Part shown: piece after piece, positions 17,077 through 25,437 of the stretch | Numbering within the stretch: the first letter of the stretch is position 1 | Layout of the letters: every line of letters begins with the position of its first letter | Source: Bog-473 sp963726005 | Lineage (GTDB): Bacteria > Actinomycetota > Acidimicrobiia > Acidimicrobiales > RAAP-2 | Direction of reading: 5' to 3' | Assembly: GCA_963726005.1 (NCBI GenBank) | Contig: CAVSAT010000001.1 | Coordinates: 62,001 to 126,000, forward strand | DNA: 64,000 nt | The notes under the pieces: model-generated | The model's input: the letters and a program-made list of their open reading frames with translations, nothing else | The model's database searches: none | Told to the model about the DNA's origin: nothing | Made by a program: the position numbers and the translations under genes

Positions 17077-17652
17077 AAGAAAGCGCCGCGCGAGGCGCAG
17101 AAGCTCGGCCCGCACCAGCTCATCGTCGAGGTCGGCGACGAAAGGGTGCATGACTGCGCCACTGATGGCGGCAATGAGCATGGCGGTCCGGACGCGGGCC
17201 TCCGGCGCCGTATCGTCTCCGACCAGGATGTGACGCAGGCGGTGCATAACATCACGAAATTTGCCGTGATCAGCGAAGAACCCAACGATCACTGGATCGC
17301 TGAGGATGGTGCTGGCGGTACGTCCGCGGTCGATAGCGAGGTCGACGATGCCGGCGATGAGTGAGTCACGTGCCCGCTTTGCGGAGGACTCACCTTCTGC
17401 CGCCTCGATGATCACCTCCAGCCTCCTCAACTCCGACTCTGCGGCGGCCAAGACAATCTGGTCCTTTGTCTTGTACTGGTGATAGACGGCCGCCTTTGTG
17501 ACGCCGATCTCGTCGGCGATCATCTGTAGCGACGTCCCACCAACACCATGCCGAGAAAACACGTCAAGGGCTGCTGTGATGACTCGAGTTTGCGCCGCGC
17601 TCAACGGAATCGGTCGGCCTTCGTCCACAGTTGCGGCGCTTGAGGAGCTCAC
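17062..17652 (-). CDS. TetR-family regulator of the P450/SDR/DapB-like regulon
   Basis: The 196-residue protein has a TetR helix-turn-helix (ALDVFSRHGVGGTSLQMIAD then VTKAAVYHQYKTKDQIV) and a helical effector domain. It starts at a GTG (17652); the nearby ATG at 17655-17657 is followed at once by a stop. A palindrome almost identical to those in front of the P450/SDR pair and the DapB-like gene lies 24 bp upstream, consistent with autoregulation. It is convergent with the NTF2-like gene. The effector is probably a substrate or product of the P450 pathway. Confidence 0.88.
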   Translation of the reverse strand: MSSSSAATVDEGRPIPLSAAQTRVITAALDVFSRHGVGGTSLQMIADEIGVTKAAVYHQYKTKDQIVLAAAESELRRLEVIIEAAEGESSAKRARDSLIAGIVDLAIDRGRTASTILSDPVIVGFFADHGKFRDVMHRLRHILVGDDTAPEARVRTAMLIAAISGAVMHPFVADLDDELVRAELLRLARRFLCPPA

Positions 17653-17675
17653 ATGTTCAGTTTAATCTCCGTTGC

Positions 17676-17689
17676 TAGCCGATCGACTA
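17676..17689. promoter_or_regulatory. Palindromic operator TAGCCGATCGACTA, site 3
   Basis: This copy differs from sites 1 and 2 by one base and lies 24 bp upstream of the TetR start at 17652. Flanking bases (TGC before, T after) match site 2. Confidence 0.7.
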
Positions 17690-17785
17690 TCTGGCGAACT
17701 CCTCAGTCATGATCGGTAAACGGGTGCTCGGATGTGGCCACAATCTCTAGCGCTTGCAAGCCGATCGCTCCCGCCCGATTGATAA

Positions 17786-17797
17786 TAGAGCGCTCTA
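17786..17797. repeat. TAGAGCGCTCTA palindrome upstream of the GH78 gene
   Basis: The perfect palindrome is ATAGAGCGCTCTAT with its flanks (17785-17798), about 280 bp upstream of the rhamnosidase start. It has the same core as the repeats at 32239 and 34849 but not their following 40 bp. The rest of 17690-18075 holds no gene I can support: the open frame in it, joined to the rhamnosidase, lacks protein-like character before the signal peptide. Confidence 0.5.
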
Positions 17798-18075
17798 TCG
17801 GTCTCACCATGTTCCCTAAGCCAGGCAAGATCATCCTGTTTTGCAGGGACAACCTGGACTCGTTGCCAGGGTTGCAGCGCTCTTGTTCACAAGGCGAACG
17901 ACGACACACAAGCCTTCCGCAAGCCGCTATCGCAAACGGATATGTAACCGAGGCTGACTCGGCGGGATCATGGATCCACAGAAGATGGTCCGCAATCCGA
18001 TATGACGATGCGCCTCTCGTCGATAGTGAAGCGCTGGTCGGACCCGCCTGGTTATCGCTATGCGATACTCGGCCA

Positions 18076-21009
18076 ATGCGGGTGAGGTGTCAAGGCCGCG
18101 CGGTACTGGGTGTGGTCGTCGTGGCCGTGTCGATGTTGGCGCCGCTCGCGTCCGACGCCGTGGCGGGAGCTACGCCCGGCGGCCCGGGAGCTCCGCTGGC
18201 GTTGACCGTGGACGACCTGGCGGCGCCGGTAGGGCTTGGGCTGACCGACGTGTACTTCGGGTGGCACGTCGACGACGGTCGGCGGGGCGCGATCCAGAGC
18301 GCCTACCGCATCGTGGTCTCCCGCCCCGTTCTCGGCGGCCCGCGGCGCGGCGCGGCACTGGTGGTCTGGGACAGCGCCAAGGTCCAGTCCGCGGCGCAGG
18401 CGTTCGTGCCATATGGGGGACGCGCCCTTGCGCCGGACACCACCTACCGGTGGACGGTTCAGACCTGGGACGGCTCGGGAGTCAGCGGGCCACGAGCACA
18501 GGCCGCGACATTCGACACTGGTTTGGATGATGGCGATTGGCACGCGGACTGGATCAAGCGACCTACCGTCGAGCAGCTGGACACGCCAGAGACGTTCAAC
18601 GTCCAGAACACCACAGGCGTCTGGGCCTACAAGGACGAATACAGCTACGTCCGGAAGGATGCGAAGCTCGGCGGCTCTCCTATCGTCCGGGCCCGAGCGT
18701 ACGTGTCAGCCGACCAGCAGTACGAGCTCTATGTGAACGGGTCGATGGCCGCCAAGGGCGAGGCGTACGCGTACCCGGACTCGCAGTACTACGAGACGAC
18801 CGACATCACGCGCCTCCTCAAGGCGGGAAAGGCCAACGCCTTCGGGATCATCTACGACTGGCAGGGCCCCGGCAAGGGCCGACCCGAGGGCACGCCGGGC
18901 GTTATCGCCCGCATCACGGTGCTGCACGCCGACGGCACGGTCGAAGTGATCACCACCGATGGCACGTGGGAAGTCCTGCCGGGTGCTTGGCTGCCGGGTG
19001 TCCAGCGGGACGAGGAGGGCGACCCGGTCGACTACACCGAGAACGTCAACGGCCCGGCCGAGCCGATCGGCTGGGACGAGGCCGGCTACCGGGCCTTGGG
19101 GTGGCAGCCGGCAATGGTGATCGGTCCTCATCCCACCGCGCCTTGGACTCATCTGGTGTCCGTGCGGACCCGCATCGTCTACGAGCCGGTCCACGCCGTA
19201 TCCGTCTCCCGCCTCGCATCTGGCGCCGTCGTGGCCGACTTCGGAAAGGTCTACGCCGCCATCCCCTCGGTCACCTTCAGCCACGGGCAGCCCGGCCGCC
19301 GGGTGACGATGCACGCCGGGTACCTCCTCGACCGGTCGGGCGACGTCTCGACCACAATGGGGACCCAGCACACGAACATGAGCTACTCCTACGTCGAGCG
19401 GGGCGGCGGTCGCGAGACCTTCCGCCCCTTCGACTACCTCGGTTTCCGGTACCTCCAGATCGACGACCCGGGTGAGACTCTCACCACGAAGGACATCGTC
19501 GTCCTCACCCGGCACGATGCTGTCCCCGACGAGAACGCCGGAACGTTCACATCTTCGAACAAGACGGTGAACGCGGTCTTCGACCTCGGCCGCCACTCGG
19601 CGTTGTTCACGATGCAGGAGCAGTTCGTTGACACCCCCACGCGGGAAAAGGGCCCGTGGCTTGGGGACGGAGCGAACGAGTCGGAGACGGCCATGGATGC
19701 CTTCGGCGACACGAATCTCACGAGGAAGGACCTGCTCGAGTTCGCCCAGTCGCAGGCTCGCTTCTGGCCGAACGGCGCGATCAACAAGATCTATCCGACC
19801 GCGCTCGGGGCACAGGAGATCCCCCAGGGGACCGCGTACTACCCCGAATGGGTCTGGCAGTACTGGATCCACACCGGCGACACGGCGTTGCTGACAGCGC
19901 TGTATCCCGTTGTGGTCAAGGTGTCGGACTTCTTCTGGAGCAACATCGGCTCCAACGGTCTCGTCGGGACCATTCCCGGCCCAACTGACGTCCCGCAGTT
20001 CCCAACCGATACCCAGCTCAACCTGCTGGCGGACAACGTGTTCAGCCGCGCCGCCGACATGGCAGTGGCCCTCGGCCGTCCAGGGGCCGAGGTGGCGAAA
20101 CAGCGCGGGCGAGCCCATGGGCTGGCGACCGCGATCAACGCCCACCTTCTGCTGCCGGCGGGCTACTACACGGACGGATTGGACACCAACGGCAAACCGG
20201 TTTCGCCAAGCGACGACCTCTGCACGTGCTCAGGCGCTGTCTCGCCGCAAGTCAACAACGCCCTTGCGCTGCAGTTCGGGGTCGTTCCACCATCTGACGT
20301 TACGACCGTGAGCAACTACATCCTCAGCATGCCCTTCTCCCCGCCGGTCGTCAGTGCCGCCTATGTCCTCGACGCGCTGCGGCTCACCGGTCGGGACAGC
20401 GCCATCCTGCATATCTTGACGGACGCGTCCGAGCCCGGCTGGGCCAACATCCTGGCCCGGGGCGGAACGTTCACTTGGGAGATGTGGAACCCACAGGACA
20501 AGGATGTCCTCACCCCGCCCCTTGCCTCGCTCTACGGCAACGGCGATAGTCGTTCACACGGCTTCGGCTCGAACGTGCTGGTCGCGATACAGCAGACGCT
20601 GCTCGGGGTCATCCCCACGGCCCCGGGATATGGCTCGTTCGACGTCACGGTTCCGCTGCATGCGCTGAGTTACGTAGCGGGACGAGTGCCGACTCCCCAC
20701 GGGGCCATCGAAGTGGCGTGGAGCCGACCGACGGACGCAACCCGGCCCTTCAAGGTCGACGTCACCGTGCCGGCCAACACGAAGGCGAGCGTCAGCATCC
20801 CAGCCGTCGCCCTGGACAACGTGCGCGAGTCGGGCATGGCGCTCAGTCGGCAGAAGGGGATCACGTCGGCGTCCATCGACGGTAACTACGCCGTTGTCGA
20901 AGTCGGCGCGGGCTCGTACCACTTCACGAGCACCCACGTGCCGGTGGCTGCGATCGGCACCGGCGATGGCTCCTCCAGTCGAGCCCACGCGGAAGCCCCC
21001 ACACGCTGA
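18076..21009 (+). CDS. Secreted alpha-L-rhamnosidase, GH78-like
   Basis: From ATG 18076 the 977-residue protein has a signal peptide (MRVRCQGRAVLGVVVVAVS, cleavage near SDAVAGA). Beta-sandwich domains follow (FGWHVDDG, and the accessory domain with YVNGSMAAKGEAY). Then comes the (alpha/alpha)6-barrel region with the acidic cluster DTPTREKGPWLGDGANESE, equivalent to the D-x-x-x-R-D-E-x-x-G-W-x-G-D region of GH78 enzymes. Later TFTWEMWNP matches the second catalytic region. An in-frame upstream ATG (17734) would put 114 unrelated residues before the signal peptide, so I reject it. The enzyme would remove terminal rhamnose from polysaccharides or glycosides outside the cell. Confidence 0.85.
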   Translation: MRVRCQGRAVLGVVVVAVSMLAPLASDAVAGATPGGPGAPLALTVDDLAAPVGLGLTDVYFGWHVDDGRRGAIQSAYRIVVSRPVLGGPRRGAALVVWDSAKVQSAAQAFVPYGGRALAPDTTYRWTVQTWDGSGVSGPRAQAATFDTGLDDGDWHADWIKRPTVEQLDTPETFNVQNTTGVWAYKDEYSYVRKDAKLGGSPIVRARAYVSADQQYELYVNGSMAAKGEAYAYPDSQYYETTDITRLLKAGKANAFGIIYDWQGPGKGRPEGTPGVIARITVLHADGTVEVITTDGTWEVLPGAWLPGVQRDEEGDPVDYTENVNGPAEPIGWDEAGYRALGWQPAMVIGPHPTAPWTHLVSVRTRIVYEPVHAVSVSRLASGAVVADFGKVYAAIPSVTFSHGQPGRRVTMHAGYLLDRSGDVSTTMGTQHTNMSYSYVERGGGRETFRPFDYLGFRYLQIDDPGETLTTKDIVVLTRHDAVPDENAGTFTSSNKTVNAVFDLGRHSALFTMQEQFVDTPTREKGPWLGDGANESETAMDAFGDTNLTRKDLLEFAQSQARFWPNGAINKIYPTALGAQEIPQGTAYYPEWVWQYWIHTGDTALLTALYPVVVKVSDFFWSNIGSNGLVGTIPGPTDVPQFPTDTQLNLLADNVFSRAADMAVALGRPGAEVAKQRGRAHGLATAINAHLLLPAGYYTDGLDTNGKPVSPSDDLCTCSGAVSPQVNNALALQFGVVPPSDVTTVSNYILSMPFSPPVVSAAYVLDALRLTGRDSAILHILTDASEPGWANILARGGTFTWEMWNPQDKDVLTPPLASLYGNGDSRSHGFGSNVLVAIQQTLLGVIPTAPGYGSFDVTVPLHALSYVAGRVPTPHGAIEVAWSRPTDATRPFKVDVTVPANTKASVSIPAVALDNVRESGMALSRQKGITSASIDGNYAVVEVGAGSYHFTSTHVPVAAIGTGDGSSSRAHAEAPTR

Positions 21010-21288
21010 GCGACAACCGCGCAGTGTGGGTCGCGGTCCTGCTGGGTGCGCTGGTCTTGTTGCCTTGCCAGGACCCTGGTGTTCAAGAGACGCAGGCGCT
21101 TCGCAGGCGCCCTTTCGAACTGCCGGCGGCCAGAGATCGTCTCTTCCGCTCTCAGAAGGGACGGTTCAAGGCACTCATTGTTCAGGAGACGTTGACGCCA
21201 TCTGCGACGGAGTCGCCGATCTTCTTATCGATGTTTCGGCAGTACCAACCGACCTTCGCTCGACGAATCGCCTGCGCCTGATCCGTCT

Positions 21289-23502
21289 TTATTTCTTGGC
21301 CGCGAGGTCGAAGCGATCGAGGTTCATGACCTTGTCCCACGCAGCCACGAAGTCACGCACGAACTTCTCCTTCGAGTCGTCACATGCGTAGACCTCCGAG
21401 ATGCCTCGAAGCTGGGAGTTCGAACCGAAGACGAGGTCGACGGCGGTGGCGGTCCAGTTGGCCTTGCCCGTCGCGCGATCGCGACCCTCGTACACGTTCT
21501 CGGATGACGCGGAAGGCTTCCACTCCGTGCTCATGTCGAGCAGGTTCACGAAGAAGTCGTTGGTCAGCGTCTCGGGCCGGTCGGTGAAGACGCCGTCTTG
21601 GGATTGGCCGAAGTTGGCGTTGAGGGCCCGCATGCCGCCGAGCAGAACCGTCATCTCGGGAGCGGTCAGCGTCAACAGGTTGGCCCGGTCGAGCAGCAGG
21701 GTCTCCGCCGGCAGCTTCGTGCCGGCGCGGAGGTAGTTGCGGAACCCGTCGGCGGCCGGTTCGAGCACGGCAAACGACTCGACGTCGGTCTGCTCCTGTG
21801 AGGCGTCCGTGCGCCCCGGCGCGAACGGGACCGTGACGTCGTGACCGCCGTTCTTCGCCGCTTGCTCGACGGCCGCGCAGCCGCCCAGAACGATCAGGTC
21901 GGCGAGCGAGACCTTCTTTCCGCCGGACTGTGCGCTGTTGAAGTCCTGCTGGATCTGCTCGAGGGTCTGCAGCACCTTGGCCAGTTCGGCCGGGTCGTTG
22001 ACCTCCCAGTCCTTTTGCGGCGCAAGGCGAATCCGCGCCCCGTTGGCCCCGCCACGCTTGTCGGTGCCGCGGAAGCTTGCCGCCGACGCCCAAGCAGTGG
22101 ACACCAGCTGGGAGATGGACAGCCCCGACGCGAGGATCTTGCCCTTGAGGGCGGCGATGTCCTCCTCCCCGATCAGTTCGTGATCGACCGCGGGGACGGG
22201 GTCCTGCCACAGCTGCGGCTCCGGAACCCACGGGCCGAGGTAGCGCGAGACGGGTCCCATGTCGCGGTGCAACAGCTTGTACCACGCTCGGGCGAACGCA
22301 TCGGCGAGCTGGTCGGGGTTCTCGTGGAAGCGCTTCGCGATCGGGGCGTAGATCGGATCCATCTTCAGCGAGAGGTCCGTCGTCAGCATCATGGGGGCGT
22401 GCCTCTTCGACGGATCATGGGCGTCGGGCACGGTGCCTTGTGCCTCGGGATTCTTCGGAGTCCACTGCTTCGCTCCGGCCGGGCTCGTCGTGAGCTCCCA
22501 GTCGTAGTTGAGCAGGTTGTCCAGGAATCCGTTGTCCCACTTCGTTGGCTCGTTGGTCCAGGCGCCCTCAAGCCCACTGGTGATCGTGTCGTCGCCGCTG
22601 CCGGTACCGAAGGTGTTCGTCCAGCCGAGGCCTTGCTCCTCGAGGGGGGCGCCCTCGGGCTCGGGGCCGACGTACTCGGCACCGGCTGCGCCATGGGTCT
22701 TGCCGAACGTGTGGCCGCCGACGATGAGCGCAAGCGTCTCCTCGTCGTTCATGGCCATGCGAGCGAAGGTCTCTCGGATGTCCTTGGCGGCAGCCAGCGG
22801 ATCTGGATTGCCGTTGGGCCCTTCGGGGTTCACGTAGATCAGGCCCATCTGCACGGCTCCGAAGGGATGGGCGAGCTCCCTGTCGCCGCTGTAGCGCTCG
22901 TCGCCGAGCCACGTGTCCTCAGAGCCCCAGAAGATCTCGTCGGGCTCCCAGATGTCCTCTCGCCCGAAGCCGAAGCCGAAGGTCTTGAACCCCATCGATT
23001 CCATGGCGACGTTGCCGGCGAAGATGATCAGATCGGCCCAGGAGATCTTCCGGCCGTACTTCTGCTTGACCGGCCAAAGCAACCGACGCGCCTTGTCGAG
23101 GCTCGCGTTGTCCGGCCAACTGTTGAGGGGGGCGAAGCGCTGTGCGCCTTCGCCTCCGCCGCCTCGGCCATCGGCGATGCGGTACGTGCCGGCGGCGTGC
23201 CACGTCATACGGATGAAGAGCGGCCCATAGTGGCCATAGTCGGCCGGCCACCAGTCCTGCGACGTCGTCATCACGTCGACGAGGTCCTGCTTCAGCGCGT
23301 CGACGTCGAGGGTCGCGAACTCTTCGGCGTAGTTGAATTCCTTGCCCATCGGATTGGACCGGGACGCGTGCTGGCTGAGAACCCGTAGGTCGAGCTGTTC
23401 CGGCCACCAGTCCCTGTTCGACATGGGCCGATGCGGCGTGGGAGTCGGGGAGGGGATTACTGGGTTCTCGCTTTCGCTGCCGCGGTCAGACATGTCTTTC
23501 AT
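21289..23502 (-). CDS. katG: Catalase-peroxidase KatG
   Basis: The 737-residue protein is a full-length bifunctional catalase-peroxidase. The distal site IRMTWHAAGTYR gives the Arg-Trp-His set. The Tyr of MGLIYVNPEGPNG and the downstream Met supply the Met-Tyr-Trp cofactor, and the proximal haem His lies in LIVGGHTFGKTHGA. The second, haem-less peroxidase-like half runs from about residue 430. It decomposes hydrogen peroxide in the cytoplasm. A Fur-family gene lies close by at 24126 on the opposite strand, separated by one hypothetical gene. Confidence 0.97.
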   Translation of the reverse strand: MKDMSDRGSESENPVIPSPTPTPHRPMSNRDWWPEQLDLRVLSQHASRSNPMGKEFNYAEEFATLDVDALKQDLVDVMTTSQDWWPADYGHYGPLFIRMTWHAAGTYRIADGRGGGGEGAQRFAPLNSWPDNASLDKARRLLWPVKQKYGRKISWADLIIFAGNVAMESMGFKTFGFGFGREDIWEPDEIFWGSEDTWLGDERYSGDRELAHPFGAVQMGLIYVNPEGPNGNPDPLAAAKDIRETFARMAMNDEETLALIVGGHTFGKTHGAAGAEYVGPEPEGAPLEEQGLGWTNTFGTGSGDDTITSGLEGAWTNEPTKWDNGFLDNLLNYDWELTTSPAGAKQWTPKNPEAQGTVPDAHDPSKRHAPMMLTTDLSLKMDPIYAPIAKRFHENPDQLADAFARAWYKLLHRDMGPVSRYLGPWVPEPQLWQDPVPAVDHELIGEEDIAALKGKILASGLSISQLVSTAWASAASFRGTDKRGGANGARIRLAPQKDWEVNDPAELAKVLQTLEQIQQDFNSAQSGGKKVSLADLIVLGGCAAVEQAAKNGGHDVTVPFAPGRTDASQEQTDVESFAVLEPAADGFRNYLRAGTKLPAETLLLDRANLLTLTAPEMTVLLGGMRALNANFGQSQDGVFTDRPETLTNDFFVNLLDMSTEWKPSASSENVYEGRDRATGKANWTATAVDLVFGSNSQLRGISEVYACDDSKEKFVRDFVAAWDKVMNLDRFDLAAKK

Positions 23503-23591
23503 TCTCCTTGCTCGCTGTTTCCCTCTGATGACTGGTTGCTCGTGACGTTGCTTACCTTGCGTCCAAGGCTGTCATGTTCAGCTCGTGTCTG

Positions 23592-23978
23592 CTACGTGTT
23601 CGCCTTCCGCGGCAGACGCGTCTGACGGCGTCGGGACACATCGGAAACATCGGCTCCAGTAAATGACCTCGGCTTCGTCCCCGGCGTGACCAGAGTCGTC
23701 ACTCGCGGCCCGATCTCGGCGGCCGGCGCGGTCGGTGGCCTGCGGTCGTCCTGCTTCATCGGGTCGCCGTGGGCCAGCTCATGCTTCACCACGAGCGCGA
23801 TCATGCGGCGGTATGCGACCACGGTGGCAGGCGAAGGCCCACCCCACCGATCGCTCGCGGCCGCCTCCAAACGCGTGGCCCCCCGGCCGGGCCCGGGGAA
23901 GACCTGAGCGTCGATCTCTTCGAACGCCCGGGTGCAGGCGGTCACCTTGTCGGAGCCCGGCTCCTCGTCATCGGTCAT
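23592..23978 (-). CDS. Hypothetical protein between katG and fur
   Basis: From ATG 23978 (preceded by GCGAGGGGCGG) a 128-residue frame encodes MTDDEEPGSDKVTACTRAFE, a middle helix with TVVAYRRMIALVVKHELAHG, and a basic C-terminal tail. An upstream in-frame ATG at 24038 exists. I recognise no domain. It reads toward katG on the same strand with a gap of about 90 bp and is divergent from the Fur gene, so it may share regulation with them. It could also be spurious. Confidence 0.4.
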   Translation of the reverse strand: MTDDEEPGSDKVTACTRAFEEIDAQVFPGPGRGATRLEAAASDRWGGPSPATVVAYRRMIALVVKHELAHGDPMKQDDRRPPTAPAAEIGPRVTTLVTPGTKPRSFTGADVSDVSRRRQTRLPRKANT

Positions 23979-24125
23979 GACCGCCCCTCGCCGTTTTCTG
24001 ACGTCCTCGCACGGTCCTGACCGGCTTCTGCATCCCATCGGCCTCCCGTCGGAATCCGGACTTTTCGCTCACCTTAGGGCTGAACCTAGAATCATTCAAG
24101 AGTTACCGCAGACCTAACCTTAGAG

Positions 24126-24572
24126 GTGCTTGCTGGTATACATGGGAACGTGACCTCGACCCCGCTTCTCCAGCGCCTCCGAGCGCTGCACTGGCGCTTG
24201 ACGCCGCAGCGACGGGTCATAGCCGAGGTGATGGGAGGTGAGCACGTCCACCTCACCGCAGAAGAGGTCCTCGAGCGGGCCCGGGAACGTCTCCCAGAGG
24301 TCAGCCTGGCGACGGTGTACAACGCGCTTAACGAGCTGGTGTCGATGGGCGAGGTGCAGCAGGTGGATGCGGGTGCGGGGCCCACGCGCTATGACCCCAA
24401 CACCGAGGACGGCCATCACCACCTCGTTTGCCTCAAGTGCGGTGACCTGCGCGACGTGCATCCGCAGGGACTGGACGCGCTTGAGTTGCCACGCCCGCAG
24501 CGCTTCGGTTACCGGATCGTCAATCGCGAAGTGCTCTTCCAGGGCTACTGCAGCGACTGCGGCCGGCCGTAG
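24126..24572 (+). CDS. furA: Fur-family (FurA-like) metalloregulator
   Basis: The 148-residue protein has the Fur winged helix (LRALHWRLTPQRRVIAEVMGG then EVSLATVYNALNELV), the His-rich metal site DGHHHLVCLKCGDLRDVHP with CxxC, and a second CSDCG near the end forming a structural zinc site. GTG 24150 is a possible shorter start. It is adjacent to katG, as in the FurA-KatG pairing of actinobacteria, but divergently oriented. It probably represses its own gene and katG in response to iron or peroxide. The AT-richer region just upstream (24068-24122) contains imperfect CTTAGG/CCTAG repeats that may be its operator. Confidence 0.9.
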   Translation: MLAGIHGNVTSTPLLQRLRALHWRLTPQRRVIAEVMGGEHVHLTAEEVLERARERLPEVSLATVYNALNELVSMGEVQQVDAGAGPTRYDPNTEDGHHHLVCLKCGDLRDVHPQGLDALELPRPQRFGYRIVNREVLFQGYCSDCGRP

Positions 24573-24835
24573 GCACCGAAGCACGGTGATTTATCTTTCG
24601 ACGCAGAGGCCCCGTCCCGAAGACCGCCCATTGCTGGGCCAGAAGGTCGGGTATCGCTGCCGGACATCTATACAGCCGCGTTCGAGTCATCCAGCTGATG
24701 GGGAGGTCGAGCCCAGATACCAAGGGGTTGTTGACGTCCCCAGACTCTTATACTCGGCTTGACCGAGGCCATTGCGACCCAATCCCGGGCAGTGTGAAGT
24801 AGCAGCTCATCAAGGGAGTAGCGACCACCATCATC

Positions 24836-25288
24836 ATGACTGACATCTCGAAACAGCCACCCGAAGACAGCACTCTGTACGAAAATGTGGACGAAGCGCT
24901 GGACGAGCAGGACGCGATTGGCGAAGGTTCTGACCAGCGCGACATCGAAGACACGACAGTCGATCGGACCGAGCTGAAAGAGATCGGGGGCAACCTCGAG
25001 GATGAGGACCAGCTATCCATTTTAGAGGGGGGCATTGACGACCCGGACGGGTCAGGACCTGCGGAAGCTGCAGACGACGTGGAAGCGGGCTGGGACGTCG
25101 ATCCAGTGACCGCCGACCGTCGCGGCGGCAAGCAAACCGGCGTCGGCGACGAGGATGATGAAGTCGCCGAGGATGAGTTGGTCCCGGATATCGAGAACGA
25201 CCCAGAACTTGAAGTGATCGACACGGATCCCGCTGACTTGGAGAAGATTCCTGAGGGCTACCCCAACGTCGACCTTGACGGCTTGTAG
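24836..25288 (+). CDS. Highly acidic hypothetical protein
   Basis: A 150-residue frame starting at ATG 24836 encodes a very acidic, probably disordered protein: many Asp/Glu throughout (for example LEDEDQLSILEGGIDDPDGS and DEDDEVAEDELVPDIENDPE), one Trp and no hydrophobic segments. Composition recalls small acidic proteins of unknown function in actinobacteria (DUF5709-like), but I cannot confirm a family. It lies alone between fur and recQ, with about 260 bp upstream and 150 bp downstream that show no further gene. Confidence 0.6.
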   Translation: MTDISKQPPEDSTLYENVDEALDEQDAIGEGSDQRDIEDTTVDRTELKEIGGNLEDEDQLSILEGGIDDPDGSGPAEAADDVEAGWDVDPVTADRRGGKQTGVGDEDDEVAEDELVPDIENDPELEVIDTDPADLEKIPEGYPNVDLDGL

Positions 25289-25437
25289 AGCGTCGGAGCC
25301 TCTCCCGCTGGGCCTGGCCGTCTCAGCCACCTGACGCGCGTGCCAGCCGAGGTCGTGCTAGCCATCTCAGACCAGCGACTGAGGCTGGACGGTTCCCTCA
25401 TCTGCGCGTTCGAGGCAAAGGTCTAAGAGCCCGCAGA

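Noticed and set aside
17734..18075. N-terminal extension of the rhamnosidase
   Set aside because: The extra 114 residues have no protein-like features and would bury the signal peptide; ATG 18076 is preferred.
18706..20145. 479-residue minus-strand frame inside the rhamnosidase gene
   Set aside because: Antisense shadow of GH78 with His/Arg/Gly-biased composition and no motif.
21841..23388. 515-residue plus-strand open frame opposite katG
   Set aside because: It is the antisense of a highly conserved catalase-peroxidase; no domain is visible and long antisense frames are expected in high-GC codon usage.
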